Shown: piece after piece, positions 37,763 through 49,655 of the stretch | How positions within the stretch are numbered: the stretch's first letter is position 1 | How the letters are laid out: the number at the start of each line of letters is the position of its first letter | Assembly (NCBI GenBank): GCA_030836185.1 | Contig: JAURQH010000102.1 | Coordinates: 90,733 to 154,732 of the forward strand | Origin: Planctomycetota bacterium | Lineage (GTDB): Bacteria; Planctomycetota; Planctomycetia; Planctomycetales; Planctomycetaceae | Reading direction: 5' to 3' | Length of the DNA: 64,000 nucleotides | Notes under the pieces: generated by a model | What the model was told of the DNA's origin: nothing | Seen by the model: the letters and a program-made list of their open reading frames with translations, nothing else | The model's database searches: none | Made by a program: the position numbers and the translations under genes

Positions 37763-40700
37763 GTGAGCGTAGCGGAAAATACATTTGAACGCATTAACGA
37801 TTACGGTGCGGTAAAAATCGGTTTGGCGAGTCCATCCGATATTCGTGGTTGGTCGTACGGCGAAGTCAAAAAGCCGGAAACGATCAACTACCGAACTTAC
37901 CGTCCCGAGCGCGATGGCTTGTTCTGCGAGCGAATTTTCGGTCCTGAAAAAGACTGGGAATGTGCCTGCGGAAAGTATCGTGGCATGAAATACAAGGGCA
38001 TGGTTTGTGACCGTTGCGGTGTGAAAGTGACTCATAGTCGCGTTCGCCGAAAGCGCATGGGGCACATTGAACTTGCTGCCCCAGTGGTGCATATCTGGTT
38101 CTTCAAGTCGATGCCGAGCCGTTTGGGTGCGTTGTTGAACATTAAGACGACTGCGCTCGAAAAAGTTGTCTATTTTCAGGATTACGCAGTCGTGGATCCT
38201 GGTGACACTCCGTTGCGTCCCGCTCAGGTGATGACCGAGGAAGAGGTGCGTGAAGCACGTGCCAAGTATGGTGAAGGAACCTTCGCTGTCGAAATGGGTG
38301 CTGATGCTGTGAAGTCGTTGCTTGGTCAGATCAATCTTGTCGAAGTGTCATTTGTACTTCGCGATGAATTGAAAGAGACCGGTAGTCAGCAGCGCAAGAA
38401 AGATTTGATCAAACGTCTGAAAATTGTCGAAGCTCTCCGTGACTCGGACAACAAACCCGAGTGGATGGTCCTCGACGTCATCCCCGTGATTCCTCCCGAT
38501 TTGCGTCCACTGGTTTTGCTTGATTCCGGGAACTTCGCGACAAGCGATTTGAACGACCTCTATCGACGTATTATCAATCGTAATAACCGACTCAAAAAGT
38601 TAGTCGACCTGAACGCTCCCGAAGTGATTGTTCGTAACGAAAAACGAATGTTGCAACAGTCTGTCGATGCGTTGTTCGATAACAACCGTTGTAAACGTCC
38701 GGTGCTTGGTTCTTCCAACCGACCACTCAAGTCATTGACCGACATGATCAAAGGGAAGCAAGGTCGTTTCCGTGAGAACTTGCTCGGTAAACGTGTCGAT
38801 TACTCTGCTCGTTCTGTCATTATTGTTGGTCCTGAGCTCAATCTGCATCAGTGTGGATTGCCGAAGAAAATTGCTTTGGAGCTGTTTCAGCCGTTTGTGA
38901 TTCGTAGACTGAAGGAACTCGGTTACGCCGATACAATTAAGTCTGCCAAGCGAATGTTGGAACGTCGGGACGAGGAAGTCTGGGACATTCTTGATGAAGT
39001 GATTCGCAATCACCCGGTTCTTTTGAATCGTGCTCCGACCTTGCATCGTATGGGTATTCAGGCCTTCGAGCCGACACTGGTTGAAGGAAACGCGATTCGC
39101 GTCCATCCATTGGTCTGTAAAGGATTCAACGCGGACTTCGATGGCGATCAGATGGCTGTTCACTTGCCGTTGTCAATTGAAGCTCAGGTCGAAGCGACCA
39201 CGTTGATGATGTCAACGAATAACATCTTTAGTCCGGCGAATGGTGCTCCGATTATCTCGGCGTCCCAGGACATCGTGATGGGATGTTTCTACCTTACTTT
39301 GAAGCGTCCCGATCAGTTAAGCGAAGGGATGACCTTTGCTTCTTTGAATGAAGTGTTGATGGCCTTCGATCAGGGAGTCGTCGGGCGTCATGCTGCGGTC
39401 AAAGTTCGGTTGCCAAAAGATAAACGAGTCAAAGGAGAAGGCGCAGAAGAGTACAAACCAGGTGGCATGATCGAGACCTCTCCGGGGCGTGTGATCTTCA
39501 ACGACATTCTGAACCCACGCATGTCGTTCTACAACTTGCCGATGGGCAGTAAAGATCTCGCACGAGTGATTTCCGATTGCTATCTTGAGCTTGGTCGTCG
39601 CGAGACGATCAAATTGCTCGATAGCATGAAGCGGACCGGGTTCCGCGAAGCAACGCGAAGTGGTTTGTCGTTTGGAGCAAACGACATGGTGACTGCTCCC
39701 AATAAAGATGAAGTGATTAGCGATTCGGAAGGAAAGGTTCTGCAAGTTCAGAAACTTTACGATCGCGGAATTATCACGAACCAGGAGCGTTATAACCAGG
39801 TGCTCGATACTTGGACGCACGCCCGGGAATTGATTACGAAATCGATGATGCAGGAACTGCAAAACGATGTTCGTGACGAAGGTGCTTACGTCAACCCGAT
39901 CTTCCTGATGTCGACTTCTGGTGCTCGTGGTGGTGTCGAACAGATTCGTCAGTTGTCTGGTATGCGTGGTTTGATGGCCAAGCCGAGTGGTGAAATCATC
40001 GAGACCCCGATTAAAGCCAACTTCCGCGAAGGATTGTCGGTGCTGGAGTATTTCAGTTCGACTCACGGTGCTCGTAAAGGATTGGCCGATACCGCACTCA
40101 AGACAGCCGACTCTGGTTATCTGACCCGTAAACTGGCTGATATTTGTCAGAACATGGTGATCACTCTGGATGATTGTGGGACCACGAAGGGGACCACGAA
40201 GGGAGTGGTTTATCGCGGCGAAAAAGTGGAAGTGTCGCTTGCCGATGCAATCCGCGGTCGTGTCAGCCGTACGAATATTGTCAATCCTGTGACCGATGAA
40301 GTCATTGTTCGTGAAAATGAAATGGTGACTGTTGAAATCGCAGAGAAGATCGAAGATATGGGCTTGGAGCGTATTCAGGTGCGTAGCCCGATGACCTGCG
40401 AAAGTTCGTTGGGGGTTTGTAAATGCTGTTACGGCATGGACCTCTCCACCGGAGCCCAGGTTGAAGAAGGTATGGCAATCGGAATTATCGCGGCTCAATC
40501 GATTGGTGAACCGGGAACTCAGTTGACGATGCGGACATTCCACATCGGTGGTACTGCTTCTCGTGAAGTCGAAGACAGTGATATCAAGGCCCGTAAAGAT
40601 GGTCGCGTGAAATTTGCACGTATTCGTTCCGTTGTGAATGCGGAAGGTCGAAACGTGGTGCTCGCCCGGAACGGTGAAGTGGTCATTCTCGACCCGAAAG

Positions 40701-42070
40701 AACGTGAACTGGAACGCTACGTGATTCCGAACGGTGCAACCTTGATGGTGGCCGAAAACGAGGACGTGAAATCTGGTCAGGTCATTTGCCAATGGGACCC
40801 TCACTCGGTGCCAATTCTGGCAGAAGTTGGCGGACGTGTTCGCCTGGAAGATTGTATCGAAGGTAAGTCGATGCGATCAGACAAAGAAGTCAGTGGTAAT
40901 GTTCGTCGAACAATCATCGAACACAAAGGTGACTTGCATCCGCAAATTATCATCGAAGACAGCTCGGGTAAAATTCTCGACTTCTACTATCTCCCGGAAC
41001 GGGCGACTGTGGATGTCGAAGATGGTTCTCAGATTACTGGCGGTCAGGTGTTGGCGAAGAACCCGCGTGAAGCCAGTGGTACTCAGGATATTACCGGTGG
41101 TCTGCCACGTGTAACTGAATTGTTTGAAGCTCGTAAGCCAAAAGACCCTTCGATCATTGCCGAAATCGATGGTACGATCGAGCTTCAGGAAGAGAAAAAA
41201 CGTGGCAAGCGAGTGATTATTGTGCGTGGTGAAGATGGGACCGAGGTCGAGCATCTTGTGCCTCACAACAAACATCTCCTTTGCCATACTGGTGACATTG
41301 TGGGAGCCGGTGATGCACTTGTTCGTGGTCCGCTGGTTCCGCACGATATTCTGCGAGTGAGTGGGACTGAAGCCGTTCAGCAATACTTGCTCCATGAAAT
41401 TCAAAACGTGTACCGTTCTCAACGAGTGGAGATTGACGATAAGCATATTGAAATCGTCGTGTCCCAGATGTTGCGTAAGGTACGTGTCGAGAATGTTGGT
41501 GATACCGACTTGCTGCCCGGCGTGCTGATGGATCGATTCGAGTTCCGTCGTGTGAACGACTCTTTGCTGAGTTGCGAATGCGTGACTGAACCGGGTGATA
41601 CCGAGTTTCAGGAAGGCGATGTCGTTCCGGCTGAGACGATTCAGGAAGTCAACGAGCAGCTTGAAGCGGCTGGTCAAACTCCGGCAAATACGACGAAGCC
41701 AAAACCGGCCACGGCAACAACCCAATTGCTCGGTATTACCAAAGCCTCAGTGCAATCAGAAAGCTTTATCTCGGCAGCCAGTTTCCAGGAAACCACCAAG
41801 GTTCTCACAGAAGCTGCCATTGCAGGGAAAAGCGACTATCTGGTTGGGCTGAAAGAGAATGTCATCTTAGGGCACTTAATTCCGGCTGGTACGGGATTCC
41901 GGGCTCACCAAGAAGCCCAGTTCAAAATTCGCCCCGAGGCGTTGTCAGAACTGGAAGAAGAGAAGAAGCGAATTCTTGCAGCCCGTCTGGACATGCTCAA
42001 TGAGGGTGTGGATCCGACAGCCCCGCAAGGTGGTTCGCTTGAACAACTTGACCCGGATCAGGGCAACTGA
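37763..42070 (+). CDS. rpoC: DNA-directed RNA polymerase subunit beta'
   Basis: 1435 residues. The N-terminal zinc site is C67, C69, C82 and C85 (ECACGKY ... CDRCG), the catalytic Mg motif NADFDGDQM is at 456-464, and the second zinc site is [14 protein letters not shown] start at 37763 with GGAGCG upstream. A 12-nt tandem repeat (40178-40201) gives the local protein repeat GTTKGTTKG. Seventy-six nt after rpoB. Confidence 0.99.
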   Translation: MSVAENTFERINDYGAVKIGLASPSDIRGWSYGEVKKPETINYRTYRPERDGLFCERIFGPEKDWECACGKYRGMKYKGMVCDRCGVKVTHSRVRRKRMGHIELAAPVVHIWFFKSMPSRLGALLNIKTTALEKVVYFQDYAVVDPGDTPLRPAQVMTEEEVREARAKYGEGTFAVEMGADAVKSLLGQINLVEVSFVLRDELKETGSQQRKKDLIKRLKIVEALRDSDNKPEWMVLDVIPVIPPDLRPLVLLDSGNFATSDLNDLYRRIINRNNRLKKLVDLNAPEVIVRNEKRMLQQSVDALFDNNRCKRPVLGSSNRPLKSLTDMIKGKQGRFRENLLGKRVDYSARSVIIVGPELNLHQCGLPKKIALELFQPFVIRRLKELGYADTIKSAKRMLERRDEEVWDILDEVIRNHPVLLNRAPTLHRMGIQAFEPTLVEGNAIRVHPLVCKGFNADFDGDQMAVHLPLSIEAQVEATTLMMSTNNIFSPANGAPIISASQDIVMGCFYLTLKRPDQLSEGMTFASLNEVLMAFDQGVVGRHAAVKVRLPKDKRVKGEGAEEYKPGGMIETSPGRVIFNDILNPRMSFYNLPMGSKDLARVISDCYLELGRRETIKLLDSMKRTGFREATRSGLSFGANDMVTAPNKDEVISDSEGKVLQVQKLYDRGIITNQERYNQVLDTWTHARELITKSMMQELQNDVRDEGAYVNPIFLMSTSGARGGVEQIRQLSGMRGLMAKPSGEIIETPIKANFREGLSVLEYFSSTHGARKGLADTALKTADSGYLTRKLADICQNMVITLDDCGTTKGTTKGVVYRGEKVEVSLADAIRGRVSRTNIVNPVTDEVIVRENEMVTVEIAEKIEDMGLERIQVRSPMTCESSLGVCKCCYGMDLSTGAQVEEGMAIGIIAAQSIGEPGTQLTMRTFHIGGTASREVEDSDIKARKDGRVKFARIRSVVNAEGRNVVLARNGEVVILDPKERELERYVIPNGATLMVAENEDVKSGQVICQWDPHSVPILAEVGGRVRLEDCIEGKSMRSDKEVSGNVRRTIIEHKGDLHPQIIIEDSSGKILDFYYLPERATVDVEDGSQITGGQVLAKNPREASGTQDITGGLPRVTELFEARKPKDPSIIAEIDGTIELQEEKKRGKRVIIVRGEDGTEVEHLVPHNKHLLCHTGDIVGAGDALVRGPLVPHDILRVSGTEAVQQYLLHEIQNVYRSQRVEIDDKHIEIVVSQMLRKVRVENVGDTDLLPGVLMDRFEFRRVNDSLLSCECVTEPGDTEFQEGDVVPAETIQEVNEQLEAAGQTPANTTKPKPATATTQLLGITKASVQSESFISAASFQETTKVLTEAAIAGKSDYLVGLKENVILGHLIPAGTGFRAHQEAQFKIRPEALSELEEEKKRILAARLDMLNEGVDPTAPQGGSLEQLDPDQGN

Positions 42071-42244
42071 TTGGGTGTTACACAGTGTTGTTGAGGGCGG
42101 TTAAGCACAAAATCGGTCAGAATTGGCTCGTTCCGGTCGCTTGACCTCTCGAAACACAACGGATACATTGCTGAATTCCGCATTTTCCATGTTTGGAAGC
42201 GGAAAATGATGAACAGATATCGTTTCAATAAAGTCATAGATTCC

Positions 42245-42616
42245 ATGCCTACGATTAATCAATTAGTTCGCAAACCGCGAAAAGTTCAAAAATCAAAGAC
42301 CAAAACACCTTTGCTTGAAGGTTGCCCACAGAAACGTGGCGTCTGCATGCAGGTGAAAACAGTCACTCCGAAAAAGCCGAACTCGGCTTTGCGTAAAGTG
42401 GCTCGTGTTCGTCTTTCGAATGGGAAAGAGCTAACAGCTTACATCCCCGGAGAAGGCCACAACCTGCAGGAGCATAGTATTGTACTGATTCGTGGTGGTC
42501 GTGTTCGCGACTTGCCGGGGGTTCGGTACAAAGTGATCCGCGGTAAGCTCGATACGCTTGGTGTCGATGGTCGTAAGCAGGCTCGTAGTCGTTACGGTCA
42601 AAAACGAGCTAAATAG
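42245..42616 (+). CDS. rpsL: 30S ribosomal protein S12
   Basis: 123 residues. The decoding-centre loops [18 protein letters not shown] and [11 protein letters not shown] are intact; the usual streptomycin-sensitive lysines (KPNS) are present. ATG 42245 (MPTINQL) is the standard start. Confidence 0.98.
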   Translation: MPTINQLVRKPRKVQKSKTKTPLLEGCPQKRGVCMQVKTVTPKKPNSALRKVARVRLSNGKELTAYIPGEGHNLQEHSIVLIRGGRVRDLPGVRYKVIRGKLDTLGVDGRKQARSRYGQKRAK

Positions 42617-42710
42617 TTTTAGTGGCGCTTTAGAGTTCGTCCGAGTTTGGGCGAAGCGAATATTTCAACACAGACAAATGGGGTTTTTCCCCGACAGAGG
42701 ATTTGCCGGA

Positions 42711-43184
42711 ATGGCTAAACGTTTTACTGCCAGTCAATCACAACTGATCCCGGACCCACGTTTTGGTTCGAAGTTGGCTTCAAAATTTATCAACTGTCTC
42801 ATGCTTGATGGCAAGAAATCAGTTGCCGAACGAGTGTTCTACAATGCTCTCGAAATTCTTGACGAGAAGGTTCCCGATGTGGAGTCGATCGAAGTTTTCG
42901 AGCAGGCTGTCGAGAATGTGAAGCCATCCATCGAAGTTCGCTCGAAGCGAGTCGGTGGGGCAACTTATCAGGTTCCAATGCCGGTTCCTTCCAGGCGTCA
43001 ACAGTCACTGTCGATTCGTTGGATCTTGGAAGCCTGTCGTGGGAAAAAAGGTCGCCCAATGCACGAGCGATTGGCCGAGGAATTGTTGGCTGCTTACAAG
43101 CGTGAAGGTGCTTCTATGAGCAAACGCGAACAGATTCACCGTATGGCCGATGCGAACAAAGCATTTGCTCACTTCGCTTGGTGA
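42711..43184 (+). CDS. rpsG: 30S ribosomal protein S7
   Basis: 157 residues; nucleates assembly of the 30S head. [36 protein letters not shown] and the C-terminal MAEANKAF-like [11 protein letters not shown] are clear. ATG 42711 is chosen; earlier in-frame codons overlap rpsL and carry no S7 sequence. Confidence 0.97.
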   Translation: MAKRFTASQSQLIPDPRFGSKLASKFINCLMLDGKKSVAERVFYNALEILDEKVPDVESIEVFEQAVENVKPSIEVRSKRVGGATYQVPMPVPSRRQQSLSIRWILEACRGKKGRPMHERLAEELLAAYKREGASMSKREQIHRMADANKAFAHFAW

Positions 43185-43202
43185 TTTTGATTCAAATCAT
43201 AT

Positions 43203-43247
43203 AAGACGCGGGAATGCCGACATCGGTGTTTCGGCGTCTTTTTTTTT
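43203..43247 (+). terminator. Rho-independent terminator between rpsG and fusA
   Basis: AAGACGC (43203-43209) pairs with GCGTCTT (43234-43240), with inner pairing, followed by a run of T to 43247. It is 18 nt after the rpsG stop, so fusA may be transcribed separately or by read-through. Confidence 0.8.
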
Positions 43248-43288
43248 AGAGTTTCGTTTTTAGGTCTGGTATTTAAGGCAGAAGTGAA

Positions 43289-45388
43289 ATGAGTCACGCG
43301 ATCGAAGATATTCGAAATATTGGGATTATAGCTCACATCGATGCGGGCAAGACAACGACGACCGAGCGAATCTTATTCTACAGCGGTGCCTCTCATCGAA
43401 TGGGGAACGTCGATGATGGCAACACCATCACGGATTTCGACCAAGAAGAATCGCAGCGCGGCATTACGATTTACTCCGCAGCGATCACCTGTCATTGGAA
43501 AGGGAAGACGATCAATTTGATCGACACTCCCGGTCACGTCGACTTCACGGCAGAGGTCGAACGATCATTGCGTGTGCTGGACGGTGCGGTCGTTGTCTTT
43601 TCAGCGGTTGAAGGTGTGGAGGCACAGAGCGAAACGGTCTGGCGTCAAGCCAACCATTATCAGGTTCCGCGGATTTGTTTCATTAACAAAATGGATCGAG
43701 TCGGTGCCGACTTTTTTCGGGTGCTCGAACAGATGAAAAAACGCCTCTCCGCAAAACCTCTACCGTTACAGATTCCAATTGGCCAAGGCTCCACAGGCGC
43801 GAAGCCGTTCGAAGGCATCATCGATTTGATCGCGATGAAAGCACTCTACTTCGATCCCGAATCCAAAGGAGAGAACTATGACGTGCGAGAAATTCCTGAA
43901 GAGATGCTTGAGGAGGCACAGCTTTGGCGGGGGAATTTGTTGGACGAGTTAGCATTGATGGAAGGCGTTGACGAAAAGGTTTATGAAACTTATGTCGAGA
44001 CTGAAGATCTGCCGACCGAAATGATTATCGATCTTTTGCGACAAGGGACGCTGAACAGTAAGATTCGTCCGACTTTTTGTGGTTCCTCTCTCGACTTCAC
44101 TGGCATTCAACCGTTGCTCGATGCAGTGACCGATTTGTTGCCGAGTCCTCTTGATCGTCCCGCGATTCAAGGGATCAACCCATCTCCCAAGAAAGCAGAA
44201 GGGGCGACTCTGGAGAGGCATCCTGATCCGAACGAGCCTTTCTGTGGACTCATTTTCAAAATTGTCGCCGAACAGCACGCAGACTTTTATTTTCTGAGAG
44301 TTTATTCGGGGACGTTGAAATCTGGGTCCCGCATGATCAATCCCCGGACTGGCAAGAAAGAATTGGTCAGTCAGTTATGGCGAATTCAGGCGGGCTCTCG
44401 CGAAAAGCTGGAGACTGACTCGGTTGAAGCGGGTGATATCATTGGGTTGATCGGACCTAAAGATTCTGTGACGGGTGATACTCTTTGTGATCAGAAACAG
44501 CAGACATTGTTGGAAACCATCACCTTTCCTGAGACGGTGATCGCCATGGCGGTGGAGCCAGATTCTTCGGCAGAACGAAAAAAACTCGAAGATGTCTTGG
44601 TGCGTTTGGCCCGTCAGGATCCCACTTTTGATGCTCGGGTGAGTGAAGATACCGGTCAGACGATCATTAGCGGTATGGGGGAACTCCACCTCGAAGTGAT
44701 TCGACACAAAATGGAGCGAGATTTCGGCTTAAAAGTGAAAGTTCACAAGCCGAGAGTCAGTTATCGCGAGACAGTCCGATCTGAGGCCACGGCAGAAGGG
44801 GTTTTTGATCGTCAGACTGGGGGAGAAACACAGTTTGCGAAGGTTAAGGTCAAGGCGGAGCCTTATAGCGGTGAGGAGCGGATTCATGTGGTGAATAAGC
44901 TCAAGCCGGGTACTGTGCCGAAAGAAACGGTTCAGCTTGTGTTGCAATCGATTGAAGAGGAAGCGAACGCGGGTGGTGAATTGGGCTATCCTTTAATGAA
45001 GGTCCAGTTGACGCTATTGGATGTCGATTATCGCGACGGAGAGACGACCGACGTTGCCGCTCAGGCAGCCGCGAATCAGGCCGTTCGAGAAGCATTTTCT
45101 GCGGGTGGCATGATGCTTCTGGAGCCTATTATGAAGCTCGAAGTTGTTACTCCACAAGAGTTTGTGGGTGGTGTGCAGGGGGATTTGAATACCCGTCATG
45201 CTCAAATCCACTCTGCGGAAGCAGAGGGCGAGCTATATCGAATTTCTGCTGAAGTTCCGCTGGCTCGAATGTTTGGGTATTCCACCGATATTCGTAGTTT
45301 GTCCCAGGGGCGGGCAGGGTATTCGATGGAACCAATGAAGTATGAGCCTGCTCCTCAGTCTGTGGTTGATCAGATGCTGGGGAATTAA
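43289..45388 (+). CDS. fusA: Elongation factor G, spdEFG2/mtEFG2-like
   Basis: 699-residue five-domain GTPase with [23 protein letters not shown] and NKMD. The switch I region reads [13 protein letters not shown] followed by [11 protein letters not shown]; the VDDGNTITD form is typical of spdEFG2 and mitochondrial EFG2 (ribosome recycling in the studied cases), whereas translocase EF-G has VHDGAATMDWM. Domain IV lacks the usual HKKQSGG form and reads [13 protein letters not shown]. By position it is the str-operon fusA, but the function may be recycling rather than translocation. The symbol is positional. Confidence 0.9.
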   Translation: MSHAIEDIRNIGIIAHIDAGKTTTTERILFYSGASHRMGNVDDGNTITDFDQEESQRGITIYSAAITCHWKGKTINLIDTPGHVDFTAEVERSLRVLDGAVVVFSAVEGVEAQSETVWRQANHYQVPRICFINKMDRVGADFFRVLEQMKKRLSAKPLPLQIPIGQGSTGAKPFEGIIDLIAMKALYFDPESKGENYDVREIPEEMLEEAQLWRGNLLDELALMEGVDEKVYETYVETEDLPTEMIIDLLRQGTLNSKIRPTFCGSSLDFTGIQPLLDAVTDLLPSPLDRPAIQGINPSPKKAEGATLERHPDPNEPFCGLIFKIVAEQHADFYFLRVYSGTLKSGSRMINPRTGKKELVSQLWRIQAGSREKLETDSVEAGDIIGLIGPKDSVTGDTLCDQKQQTLLETITFPETVIAMAVEPDSSAERKKLEDVLVRLARQDPTFDARVSEDTGQTIISGMGELHLEVIRHKMERDFGLKVKVHKPRVSYRETVRSEATAEGVFDRQTGGETQFAKVKVKAEPYSGEERIHVVNKLKPGTVPKETVQLVLQSIEEEANAGGELGYPLMKVQLTLLDVDYRDGETTDVAAQAAANQAVREAFSAGGMMLLEPIMKLEVVTPQEFVGGVQGDLNTRHAQIHSAEAEGELYRISAEVPLARMFGYSTDIRSLSQGRAGYSMEPMKYEPAPQSVVDQMLGN

Positions 45389-45480
45389 GAGTTTTCGTGG
45401 TGAAACAGGCTCAGAAGAGGGTCTGCGTGGAAAAAAACGAAAACTGAAAAAAACTCCAAGGAAAAGAGGTTCCCCCTTTG

Positions 45481-45509
45481 TTGACAAACTGGTCGTGGCC
45501 TCGTAATCT
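45481..45509 (+). promoter_or_regulatory. Near-consensus sigma-70 promoter of the S10-spc cluster
   Basis: TTGACA (45481-45486), 17 nt, TAATCT (45504-45509); 82 nt upstream of rpsJ and after the fusA stop. Confidence 0.8.
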
Positions 45510-45590
45510 GTCTCGTCCGCCAAGGGGTCAGAGTATTGGACTTCTTGGTTTACCTAAATTTTAAGACTCACTGCTGGAAGGAATATCGGA

Positions 45591-45917
45591 GTGGCCACTG
45601 CTGTTCAGGAATGTATTCGCATCCGTATGGAAGCTTACGATCACGTCGTGCTGGATCAATCCGCTTCAAAGATTGTGGATACGGCCAAACGCACTGGTTC
45701 CGTGGTTCACGGGCCCGTTCCATTACCGACCCGCATTGAGCGTTATACCGTGCTGAGAAGTCCGCACGTGAATAAGAAGTCGCGAGAACAGTTCGAGATC
45801 CGCACTCATAAGCGGCTCGTCGATATTGTGCAACCTACAGGTAAGACGATTGACGCTTTGAATAAATTGTCTCTGCCGGCAGGTGTTGATATCAAAATTA
45901 AAGCAATCGCAGGCTAG
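45591..45917 (+). CDS. rpsJ: 30S ribosomal protein S10
   Basis: 108 residues. [41 protein letters not shown] and [11 protein letters not shown] are S10. GTG start (45591) with GGAAG upstream. First gene of the S10 operon; tuf is not between fusA and rpsJ here. Confidence 0.97.
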   Translation: MATAVQECIRIRMEAYDHVVLDQSASKIVDTAKRTGSVVHGPVPLPTRIERYTVLRSPHVNKKSREQFEIRTHKRLVDIVQPTGKTIDALNKLSLPAGVDIKIKAIAG

Positions 45918-46103
45918 TAAGCGGTGATTGTTGTCTGGGTTTACGCTTCGGTGGTTTTGGCTCTCTTAGGAAGTCGGCTGCCGATCGGGGTTTCCTCGGA
46001 ATAAGCGTTTCCAGAAAAAACTGTTGGAGCGAGAGTCCCAGTCGTTCAATGTGCGATCGGGCTATCGGAATATCGAGAGAACTCTGTTACTGGAGTTACA
46101 GGC

Positions 46104-46796
46104 ATGCCTGTAGGATTAGTTGGTACAAAAGTCGGTATGACTCGCGTTTTCGGCGAAGATGGGAATGCAATTCCTGTCACCGTCGTGAAAGTCGAGTCGT
46201 GTCGTGTATTGCAAGTCAAGACTATCGAAACTGACGGCTACGAGGCTGTGCAGCTTGGTTTCGGAGAGAAGCCGAGGCGGTTAGCTGCTCGGAGTGAGCG
46301 TGGTCACGTGACCACGCTGAGCAGTAAGCGTCAGAAGGCTCGTCAGCAGGCGGGTGTTGAATCGGTTGCTAAAGCTGATTGTGAGCCACCTCAGTCAGTG
46401 AAGGAGTTTCGTACTGACGGTGAAGATCATGGTCTTGAAGTGGGGCAAGAAGTTGGTGTCTCTGTTTTTGCAGATGCCGCTTTTGTTGACGTGATTGGGG
46501 TGAGTAAGGGTCGTGGGACGGCGGGCGTGATGAAGCGTCATAATTTCTCTGGCCAGCGTGCGACTCACGGTGTGAATAAAGTTCACCGTCATGGTGGTTC
46601 GATCGGTATGTCGGCTGATCCGGCTCGTGTTCTTAAGGGGACTCGAATGTCTGGGCGATATGGCAATGCTCAGGCCACGGTGCGGCACTTGAAGTTAGTT
46701 AAGGTTGACGAAGAGAATGGTTTGCTGCTGGTGAAGGGCGGGGTTCCCGGTCCTAACGGTGCAGATGTGGTCATTCGTCATTCAAACAAGAAATAA
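46104..46796 (+). CDS. rplC: 50S ribosomal protein L3
   Basis: 230 residues. Begins MPVGLVGTKVGMTRVF, and the peptidyl-transferase loop region HRHGGSIGMSADPARVLKGTRMSG is recognisable across its two halves. Follows rpsJ after a 186-nt gap that holds no gene or clear signal. Confidence 0.97.
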   Translation: MPVGLVGTKVGMTRVFGEDGNAIPVTVVKVESCRVLQVKTIETDGYEAVQLGFGEKPRRLAARSERGHVTTLSSKRQKARQQAGVESVAKADCEPPQSVKEFRTDGEDHGLEVGQEVGVSVFADAAFVDVIGVSKGRGTAGVMKRHNFSGQRATHGVNKVHRHGGSIGMSADPARVLKGTRMSGRYGNAQATVRHLKLVKVDEENGLLLVKGGVPGPNGADVVIRHSNKK

Positions 46797-46852
46797 TTCA
46801 GGCTGAGGTCAGGTTTGGCCTTCGCTCATCAGGAAATTGGAGAAACTGGATC

Positions 46853-47497
46853 ATGGCCTCCATTCCGGTTTATAATCAGCAGGGGAAAGAAGTTGGCAGC
46901 TACGAGCTGGATCCAGCGGATATTTCACCTGAAGTGAAAAAGCAGTTGCTGCATGATGCAGTTGTGATGTATCAGCGGAATAAGCGGCAGGGAACTGTTG
47001 GGACAAAGTCTCGGGGAATGGTTTCCGGTACGAATAAGAAGATGTATCGCCAAAAGGGGACGGGTAACGCTCGTGCCGGCGGTAAGCGAACGAATATTCG
47101 TCGTGGTGGCGGTCATGCCTTTGCCAAGAAGAATATTGACTTCAGTTACTCGATGCCCCGAAAGGCTGTGCGTCTGGCAACTCGAATGTCGCTGCGAAGC
47201 AAGGTTGAGGATGGTCAAGTCAAGGTTCTTGATGAGCTGTCTTTGCCAGAGATTAAAACAAAGCAGATCGTGGATTTGATTAAGGCTCTCGGGTTGAGCG
47301 GGACTTCGGTCTTGTTGGCAGTTCCCGAGTACGATGCTGTTGTGTATCGTTCAGCTCGCAATATTGAAAATGTGAGAGTTCTGCCGGTGGCGGAGTTGAA
47401 TACATATGATTTGTTGCGTCAGAGGAATCTGTTGGTTGTGAAGTCGGCTCTTGAGTCGTTTGTTTCACAAGGGCAGGCTGTAGGGGCTGAGGCTTAG
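46853..47497 (+). CDS. rplD: 50S ribosomal protein L4
   Basis: 214 residues. The tunnel loop GTKSRGMVSGTNKKMYRQKGTGNAR region, shifted from the family mainly by a slightly longer N-terminus, and the globular domain are normal. In E. coli L4 also represses the S10 operon; no leader structure was identified here. Confidence 0.96.
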   Translation: MASIPVYNQQGKEVGSYELDPADISPEVKKQLLHDAVVMYQRNKRQGTVGTKSRGMVSGTNKKMYRQKGTGNARAGGKRTNIRRGGGHAFAKKNIDFSYSMPRKAVRLATRMSLRSKVEDGQVKVLDELSLPEIKTKQIVDLIKALGLSGTSVLLAVPEYDAVVYRSARNIENVRVLPVAELNTYDLLRQRNLLVVKSALESFVSQGQAVGAEA

Positions 47498-47581
47498 TTG
47501 GTGTGAGTTGAGTTTGCGAGTCGTCATGTGGCGGCCGTTTAAGTGGTTAGAGATTATACCTGGCATTTGAGGAGTCGGCTG

Positions 47582-47890
47582 ATGGCCGTCAATCGTCAAC
47601 ACGGAGTTCAACTTGAAGCTTACCAGGTCGTTTTACGACCGTTGGTGACCGAAAAGGGGACTCATCTGTCAGAAAAATACAATTCATATACTTTTCGAGT
47701 TCATCCGCTCGCTTCCAAGGAAGATATCCGTAAAGCGGTGCAAGAGCTTTGGGATGTGCGAGTCGTGAAGGTGCGGACGCAGACACGTAAAGGTAAGCCG
47801 CGTCGTCATAAGATGGCGTTCGGTTATACGAAAGATTGGAAGAAGGCGATTGTGACTCTGCATGATGATGATCGAATTTCGTTCTTCTAG
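47582..47890 (+). CDS. rplW: 50S ribosomal protein L23
   Basis: 102 residues. VVLRPLVTEKGTHLSEKYNSY and the KAVQELWDVRVVKV segment are typical. Located at the tunnel exit, docking site for trigger factor and SRP. ATG 47582 (MAVNRQHG) is chosen; an open frame extends to 47543. Confidence 0.95.
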   Translation: MAVNRQHGVQLEAYQVVLRPLVTEKGTHLSEKYNSYTFRVHPLASKEDIRKAVQELWDVRVVKVRTQTRKGKPRRHKMAFGYTKDWKKAIVTLHDDDRISFF

Positions 47891-47965
47891 GTCTTTTTGT
47901 GCGGCATTTTGAGTTCGTGAATGAATTGGTGCTTTACAGCACGCCAATATATAACAGGTTGAATC

Positions 47966-48823
47966 ATGGGTATTCGTTATTACAAGCCGACAAGTGCAGG
48001 TCGACGAAATTCGTCGGTCAGTGACTTCGCTGAAATTACGGACCGTAAAAAGAAGCCTGAGAGAACGCTTCTGAAACGTCTTCGGCGTAGTGGTGGTCGC
48101 AACTTTCAGGGCAAAATTACGGTTCGCCATCGGGGTGGTGGTCACAAGCGAATGTATCGGATGATCGACTTTCGTCGAACAAAAGATGGCGTTCCTGCGA
48201 CTGTGAAGTCAATCGAGTATGATCCCAATCGTTCAGCTCGAATTGCCTTACTGCATTATGCAGATGGTGAAAAACGATATATTTTGGCCCCGCAAGGGCT
48301 GAAGGCTGGGGATAAAGTTGAGAGTGGCGAAAAGGTGGAGGCCAATGTTGGTAACTCGATGCCACTCGCTTCGATTCCACTTAGTACGACAATTCATAAC
48401 ATTGAACTTTATCCCGGTCGTGGAGGCCAGCTCTGCCGAAGTGCAGGTTGTGGGGCTGTCTTGAACGCACGTGAAAAAGGTTGGGCTCAGGTGACTTTGC
48501 CTTCCGGTGAAGTTCGTCGTGTTCCGGCAACCTGTCGGGCGACTGTTGGAGCAATTGGGAATTCAGAGCATAGCTCGATTCGGATTGGGAAAGCTGGTCG
48601 TAAGCGTTGGTTGGGTCGTCGTCCTCATGTTCGTGGTACAGTCATGAACCCTGTTGCTCACCCAATGGGTGGTGGTGAAGGGCGGACTGCCGGTGGTCGA
48701 CATCCTTGTAGTCCGACTGGAAAACTGGCCAAAGGTGGACGCACACGCAAGTTGCGTAAAGCATCTTCCAAAGCGATCATTCGCCGTCGTCGTTCACGTC
48801 GATACGGCTTGTTGAAGACATAA
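47966..48823 (+). CDS. rplB: 50S ribosomal protein L2
   Basis: 285 residues. [20 protein letters not shown] at the start, and the C-terminal [14 protein letters not shown] with the conserved His near the peptidyl-transferase centre. Confidence 0.97.
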   Translation: MGIRYYKPTSAGRRNSSVSDFAEITDRKKKPERTLLKRLRRSGGRNFQGKITVRHRGGGHKRMYRMIDFRRTKDGVPATVKSIEYDPNRSARIALLHYADGEKRYILAPQGLKAGDKVESGEKVEANVGNSMPLASIPLSTTIHNIELYPGRGGQLCRSAGCGAVLNAREKGWAQVTLPSGEVRRVPATCRATVGAIGNSEHSSIRIGKAGRKRWLGRRPHVRGTVMNPVAHPMGGGEGRTAGGRHPCSPTGKLAKGGRTRKLRKASSKAIIRRRRSRRYGLLKT

Positions 48824-48919
48824 TCTCCCGCAAGGGAATTTGAGAAACGGTCGCCTTTTGTGTAAGGCGTGCCAGGAAAACATTCATATTTATCAGCACA
48901 GCAGAGACGAGGAATCATC

Positions 48920-49189
48920 ATGGGGCGTTCATTGAAAAAAGGGCCGTTTGTCGACCCTAAGCTCCTGAAAAAAGTTGAAAAAGCAAATACGAGTGGTGAT
49001 AAGCAGCCTATTAAAACATGGGCGCGATCATGCACGATCAGTCCCGAATTTATTGGACTGACGTTCCTTGTTCACAATGGTCGTCAGCACATGAGCGTTT
49101 ATATTACAGAAGAGATGGTGGGGCATAAACTGGGAGAGTTCGCTCCAACGCGGACGTTCAAGGGGCATGGTGCCAAGGGCGGTCGTTAA
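48920..49189 (+). CDS. rpsS: 30S ribosomal protein S19
   Basis: 89 residues starting [15 protein letters not shown] and containing [23 protein letters not shown] 48920 is preferred over the in-frame ATG at 48869 since family sequence begins here and GACGAGGA lies upstream. Confidence 0.97.
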   Translation: MGRSLKKGPFVDPKLLKKVEKANTSGDKQPIKTWARSCTISPEFIGLTFLVHNGRQHMSVYITEEMVGHKLGEFAPTRTFKGHGAKGGR

Positions 49190-49260
49190 ACGAGACAAGT
49201 TATTCGATCAGGCAGGATTATCTGTTGTTGATCGGTTAGAGTTGGCAGGAGTTAATCATC

Positions 49261-49602
49261 ATGGCAGTTGTAAAGGCAACACACAAATTCGCTCGGATTT
49301 CACCGACAAAGGTGAGGCCGTTTGCGGATCTGATTCGTGGCAAAACAACAGAACAGGCGATTGACGCCCTGAAGTATTTGCCAAATCGTGGTGCTCGTAT
49401 GTTAGAGAAGGTTCTTGCGTCGGCAATTGCCAATGCAGAGGATCGTGGAGCTCGCAATGTCATGAATTTGAAGGTGGCGTTGGCTCGGGTTGATGGTGGT
49501 CCCTCCTTTAAGAGGTTCCGACCACGTGCCCGGGGGATGGCGGCTCCCATCATCAAGAGAATGGCGCATATTCATGTTGGTGTGGAAGCGCCGGAACTAT
49601 AA
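49261..49602 (+). CDS. rplV: 50S ribosomal protein L22
   Basis: 113 residues. KFARISPTKVRPFADLIRGK and the beta-hairpin FKRFRPRARGMAAPI that lines the exit tunnel are present. GGAG precedes the ATG. Confidence 0.96.
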   Translation: MAVVKATHKFARISPTKVRPFADLIRGKTTEQAIDALKYLPNRGARMLEKVLASAIANAEDRGARNVMNLKVALARVDGGPSFKRFRPRARGMAAPIIKRMAHIHVGVEAPEL

Positions 49603-49655
49603 AGCATAATTCACGCAATTATTTTGCATTGAAGTATCGATAAGGTCACAGAGAC

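Noticed and set aside
39317..40804. 495-codon minus-strand open frame inside rpoC
   Set aside because: Lies wholly antisense to highly conserved rpoC sequence; its translation is unlike any known family and is His/Thr/Phe-rich, as expected for a mirror of the rpoC codons.
40877..41725. 282-codon minus-strand open frame inside rpoC
   Set aside because: Same reason: shadow of rpoC with no protein-like features.
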